Origin: Flavobacteriales bacterium
GTDB taxonomy: Bacteria; Bacteroidota; Bacteroidia; Flavobacteriales; Flavobacteriaceae
Assembly (NCBI GenBank): GCA_024643405.1
Contig: JAHENA010000002.1
Span: 1-64,000 of the forward strand
Reading direction: 5' to 3'
Length of the DNA stretch: 64,000 bases
In this document: positions 60,322 to 64,000 of the stretch, piece by piece
Layout: each line of letters opens with the position of its first letter
How positions within the stretch are numbered: the first letter of the stretch is position 1
Position numbers and translations under genes: made by a program
The notes under the pieces: generated by a model
Database searches by the model: none
What the model was told of the DNA's origin: nothing
The model's input: the letters and a program-made list of their open reading frames with translations, nothing else

Positions 60322-63300
60322 CTATCTTTTTTCAATCCATTTTCTGGCATTGACAAAAGCCTCTAACCAAGGAGATACTTCATCTTTTCGCCCTTCAGGA
60401 TAATAGGCCCAGTTCCATTGGAAAGTGGATCGTTCAATATGAGGCATGGTTACTAAATGACGCCCTGTTTTATCACACATCATGGCCGTATTAAAATCGG
60501 AGCCATTTGGATTTGAAGGATATCCATTATAACCGTATTTGGCAACAATATGATATTGGTCTTCTGTGTAGGGTAAATTAAATTTTCCTTCGCCATGACT
60601 TATCCAAACCCCTAAAGTAGTTCCTTCAAGTGTCGAAAGCATTACAGAATTATTTTTTTGAATGGTCACGGATGTGAATGAACTTTCATGTTTATGAGAA
60701 TCATTATGAAGCATTTTTCCATGTACTTCATGTTCCGGGTTAATTTCTTCCAATTCCATAAATAATTGGCAGCCGTTGCAAATACCTACTGATAAAGTGT
60801 CTTCTCTATCAAAGAAATTCTTTAAAGCACTATTCGCTTTTTCATTATATAAAAATGCGCCTGCCCAGCCTTTTGCGGAACCCAAAACATCTGAATTCGA
60901 AAAACCTCCAACAGCACCAATAAATTGGATATCTTTTAAGCTTTCTCTTCCAGAAATTAAATCGGTCATATGCACATCTTTTACATCAAAACCGGCCAGA
61001 TACATAGCATTTGCCATTTCACGCTCACTATTACTTCCTTTTTCCCTAATAATAGCCGCTTTAGGTCTTGGATTATTGGAATTTATCTGAGGTAATTTAC
61101 CGGTAAAATGACTTGGAAATTTATAATGTAAAGGTTGATTTTTATAATTATTAAATCTTTCAGTGGCTAATCCATTTGATGTTTGCTTCTGATCGAGTAA
61201 GTATGAAGTTTTGTACCACATATCTCTTAAACGGGAAACGGTCATTGTAAAGACATCCGTTCCGTTAATAATACTTAATACATCACTATCTGTCACTGTT
61301 CCAATCTTAAAAAATTCAATATGGACGTCTTTTAATAGTCTTTCAATTGATTCATTTTTAGATTGAATGACAATACCTGCATTTTCAGAAAACAACATTT
61401 TCAGAGAATCTTTTTCTCCTAACCCAGTTAAATCTAATGCTGCTCCAACATTATTATTGGCAAAACACATTTCAAGAAGCGTCGTGATTAAACCACCAGA
61501 TGCGACATCATGTCCAGCCACAATTTGCTGTTGTTTTATCAGTTTTTGAATGGTATTAAAAACTGTTTTAACATAGGCTGCATCTTGTATATTAGGCGTT
61601 TCATTACCTATTTTATTAACAACTTGTGAAAAGGAACTTCCACCAAGCTTATAATTATCCTGAGAGATATTGATATAATAGATGTTCCCTGCATTTTTTT
61701 TAAATACAGGTTCAATAACATTAGTAATATCATTACAATTAGCAGCTGCGGATATGATAACGGTTCCCGGAGCAATCACTTCTTCGTTAGGATATTTTTG
61801 CTTCATAGAAAGCGAATCTTTTCCTGTTGGGACATTGATTCCTAAATCAGTCGCAAAATCTGAAATAGCTTTAACGGCTTCATATAAGCGTGCGTCTTCA
61901 CCTTCATTTTTACATGGCCACATCCAGTTAGCCGAAAGAGAAACACTTTTTAATTCGTCTTTTAGAGGTGCCCACATAATATTGGTTAATGCCTCCGTGA
62001 TACTATTTCGGCTACCCGCTACAGGGTTTATTAATCCTGAAATAGGTGAGTGCCCTATGGAAGTAGCAATACCCTCTTGACCTTTATAATCAAGGGCCAT
62101 GACTCCAAGATTGTTAAGAGGTAATTGTAAAGGCCCGGCACATTGTTGTTTAGCAACTTTACCTCCAACACATCTATCAACTTTATTGGTCAGCCAATCT
62201 TTACAGCCAACGGCTTCCAGTTGTAATAATTGATCTAGATAATCATAGAATTTGTCTTTGTCATAAACAATATCAGAATAATGCCTGTTTATTGTTTTAT
62301 CTGTCATGATGGTTTTTGGTGAACTACCAAACATGTCTTCCATATCTAAATCCATTGGTTTGTTACCTTTGGTTTTTGATTCAAAAGTAAACCTGTCATT
62401 TCCTGTAACATCTCCAACAGTATACATTGGAGAACGTTCACGTTCTGCAATGCGTTGTAACATGTCAATATGTTTTTCAGAAATCACTAATCCCATACGT
62501 TCTTGAGATTCGTTACCTATAATTTCTTTATCAGATAATGTTGGGTCGCCAACTGGTAATTTATCTAAATCAATTTTGCCACCTGTATCTTCAACCAATT
62601 CGCTTAAACAATTAAGATGGCCTCCAGCACCATGATCGTGAATAGAAACTATAAAATTCTCTTCACTTTCAACCATACCTCTTATAGCATTAGCGGCACG
62701 CTTTTGCATTTCGGGATTTGAACGTTGCACGGCATTCAATTCAATTCCTGAGGCAAATTCACCAGTATCTGAAGAAGAAACGGCAGCACCGCCCATACCA
62801 ATACGGTAATTTTCACCACCTAGAATTACGATTTTATCACCTGGTTTGGGTTTGTCTTTTAAAGCTTGGTCTGCTTTTCCATAACCAATCCCACCAGCCT
62901 GCATAATCACTTTATCGAATCCTAATTTTCTGGCGTCTTCCTCATGCTCAAAAGTTAATATAGAACCACAAATAAGTGGTTGCCCAAATTTGTTTCCAAA
63001 ATCAGACGCCCCATTTGATGCTTTTATTAAAATGTCCATTGGTGTTTGGTATAGCCATTTTCGTTCTTTCATGGCTTGTTCCCACAGTCTCTTTTCTTCC
63101 AATCTAGAATAAGAAGTCATATAAACTGCCGTTCCTGCTAATGGTAAAGATCCTTTTCCTCCAGCAAGCCTATCTCTAATTTCTCCACCAGACCCCGTGG
63201 CGGCACCATTAAATGGTTCTACAGTAGTTGGAAAATTATGAGTTTCTGCTTTTAATGAAATAACAGACTCAAAATCTTGAGTTTGATAATAGTCTGGCTT

Positions 63301-63984
63301 GTCAGCTGTTTGAGGTGCAAATTGTTCAATAACGGGACCTTTAATAAAAGCTACATTATCTTTATAGGCTGAAACAATATCATTTGGATTTGTTTCAGAG
63401 GTTTTTTTAATAAGTTTAAATAATGATGTTGGTTTTTCTTTGCCATCAATCACAAAAGTGCCATTGAAAATTTTATGACGACAATGTTCACTGTTTACTT
63501 GAGAAAAACCAAACACTTCAGAATCTGTTAATGGTCTTCCAATTTTTTTCGAAACGCCTTCTAGATATTCAACTTCTTCATCACTTAATGATAACCCCTC
63601 TTGTTTATTATATGTTGCAATATCTTTTATATCAAGAATAGGTTCGGGCGTTATATTTATTGTAAACGAGTCCTGATTTAAGCCATTGAACTTTTCAGAA
63701 ATCATAGGGTCAAAACCTTTAAAATCTTTAGAAACTGAATTGAATTCTTCAATTCTTATAATGTCCTCAACACCCATATTTTGGGTAATCTCAACCGCAT
63801 TAGTACTCCAAGGGGTAATCATAGCGGCCCGTGGACCAACAAAAAAAGCATCTAAAGATGCTTGTTCTATTTTTGGCTGGTTGCCAAATAACCACTCTAA
63901 TTTTGAGATGGTTTCAGTTGATAATTCTTTTGTTGTTTGAACAGCAAAGACTTTACTGTTTACGTTTCCAAAGAAATGAATCAT
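60322..63984 (-). CDS. purL: Phosphoribosylformylglycinamidine synthase
   Basis: A 1220-residue large-type FGAM synthase (step 4 of purine synthesis: FGAR + glutamine + ATP to FGAM). It contains the N-terminal linker and FGAR-ATP domains (SEVFGFSQVNSEHCRHKIF, KAETHNFPTTVEPFNGAATG, GSGGEIRDR, VSIHDHGAGGH) and the C-terminal glutamine amidotransferase with nucleophile Cys in VGICNGCQLFMELEEI and a later His-x-Glu in WISHGEGKF. It is complete, with the start ATG 16 bp from the right edge. Bacteroidota carry this single-chain form rather than the split PurLQS. Confidence 0.97.
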   Translation of the reverse strand: MIHFFGNVNSKVFAVQTTKELSTETISKLEWLFGNQPKIEQASLDAFFVGPRAAMITPWSTNAVEITQNMGVEDIIRIEEFNSVSKDFKGFDPMISEKFNGLNQDSFTINITPEPILDIKDIATYNKQEGLSLSDEEVEYLEGVSKKIGRPLTDSEVFGFSQVNSEHCRHKIFNGTFVIDGKEKPTSLFKLIKKTSETNPNDIVSAYKDNVAFIKGPVIEQFAPQTADKPDYYQTQDFESVISLKAETHNFPTTVEPFNGAATGSGGEIRDRLAGGKGSLPLAGTAVYMTSYSRLEEKRLWEQAMKERKWLYQTPMDILIKASNGASDFGNKFGQPLICGSILTFEHEEDARKLGFDKVIMQAGGIGYGKADQALKDKPKPGDKIVILGGENYRIGMGGAAVSSSDTGEFASGIELNAVQRSNPEMQKRAANAIRGMVESEENFIVSIHDHGAGGHLNCLSELVEDTGGKIDLDKLPVGDPTLSDKEIIGNESQERMGLVISEKHIDMLQRIAERERSPMYTVGDVTGNDRFTFESKTKGNKPMDLDMEDMFGSSPKTIMTDKTINRHYSDIVYDKDKFYDYLDQLLQLEAVGCKDWLTNKVDRCVGGKVAKQQCAGPLQLPLNNLGVMALDYKGQEGIATSIGHSPISGLINPVAGSRNSITEALTNIMWAPLKDELKSVSLSANWMWPCKNEGEDARLYEAVKAISDFATDLGINVPTGKDSLSMKQKYPNEEVIAPGTVIISAAANCNDITNVIEPVFKKNAGNIYYINISQDNYKLGGSSFSQVVNKIGNETPNIQDAAYVKTVFNTIQKLIKQQQIVAGHDVASGGLITTLLEMCFANNNVGAALDLTGLGEKDSLKMLFSENAGIVIQSKNESIERLLKDVHIEFFKIGTVTDSDVLSIINGTDVFTMTVSRLRDMWYKTSYLLDQKQTSNGLATERFNNYKNQPLHYKFPSHFTGKLPQINSNNPRPKAAIIREKGSNSEREMANAMYLAGFDVKDVHMTDLISGRESLKDIQFIGAVGGFSNSDVLGSAKGWAGAFLYNEKANSALKNFFDREDTLSVGICNGCQLFMELEEINPEHEVHGKMLHNDSHKHESSFTSVTIQKNNSVMLSTLEGTTLGVWISHGEGKFNLPYTEDQYHIVAKYGYNGYPSNPNGSDFNTAMMCDKTGRHLVTMPHIERSTFQWNWAYYPEGRKDEVSPWLEAFVNARKWIEKR

Positions 63985-64000
63985 TATATGTTTATTTGTG

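Noticed and set aside
61682-62080. 132-codon open frame opposite purL
   Set aside because: A shadow of a long conserved enzyme gene; no features of its own.
1-64000. tRNA or rRNA genes, insertion sequences, prophage, origin of replication
   Set aside because: Read by eye on both strands; no tRNA T-loop pattern, rRNA core sequence, transposase frame or DnaA-box cluster was seen.

Overview
The window is AT-rich bacterial chromosome from a member of the Bacteroidota, most likely a marine Flavobacteriaceae species. The evidence is: Bacteroidota-type promoters (TAnnTTTG at -7) and little sign of Shine-Dalgarno sites; a fused cytochrome cbb3 subunit CcoNO; PspC/PadR and 2TM-domain genes; a LETM1-related biofilm protein; a FadN-type beta-oxidation operon; and lipoproteins with flavobacterial lipoboxes. 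I saw no rRNA, tRNA, CRISPR array, insertion sequence or prophage. It is a core-genome stretch, densely coded, with short gaps and many intrinsic terminators.

Layout. 1-5.6 kb: a truncated surface lipoprotein, an envelope-stress-like group (DUF4870, PadR, PspC, head-GIN lipoprotein) on the minus strand, then two conserved genes of unknown role. 5.7-15.1 kb: small housekeeping genes (OxyR, TRIC channel, cyclophilin, CoA pyrophosphatase, acyltransferase, topoisomerase III, pseudouridine synthase), an ECF sigma factor with a membrane partner, the remains of a type II NADH dehydrogenase gene, and a lysoplasmalogenase. 15.2-22.8 kb: a TonB-dependent receptor, TonB, and a LytS/LytR-type two-component system with three 2TM domains. 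22.9-28.3 kb: three small membrane-protein genes around a recent tandem duplication, a YfcC transporter, a solitary LpxD, a LETM1-related protein and a Cu/Zn superoxide dismutase. 28.4-39.3 kb: an oxygen-limitation block with hemN, the complete cytochrome cbb3 oxidase and assembly genes (ccoS-ccoNO-ccoQ-ccoP-ccoG-ccoH-safE, ccoI) and a Crp/Fnr regulator. 39.4-48.9 kb: a BNR-repeat protein, a vWA/AAA+ pair and two secreted metallopeptidases. 49-57.3 kb: marR-fadN-fadA-fadE and an acyl-CoA synthetase. 57.5-64 kb: pyruvate phosphate dikinase and PurL.

The strongest signal beyond the genes is a small regulon that can be read directly from the DNA. The inverted repeat ATGAY-N4-RTCAT occurs upstream of tonB, hemN, the ccoS-ccoNO operon, ccoI, the Crp/Fnr gene itself and ppdK. 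In all six promoters exactly 22 bases separate the repeat from a TAnnTTTG-like -7 octamer. This places the repeat near -41, the class II activator position of the CRP/FNR family. The Crp/Fnr protein at 38667 is the obvious candidate regulator, so microaerobic respiration, anaerobic heme synthesis, TonB energisation and pyruvate/PEP conversion would be co-controlled. A second clear regulatory site is a perfect 26-bp palindrome directly upstream of the -7 element of the marR-fad operon.
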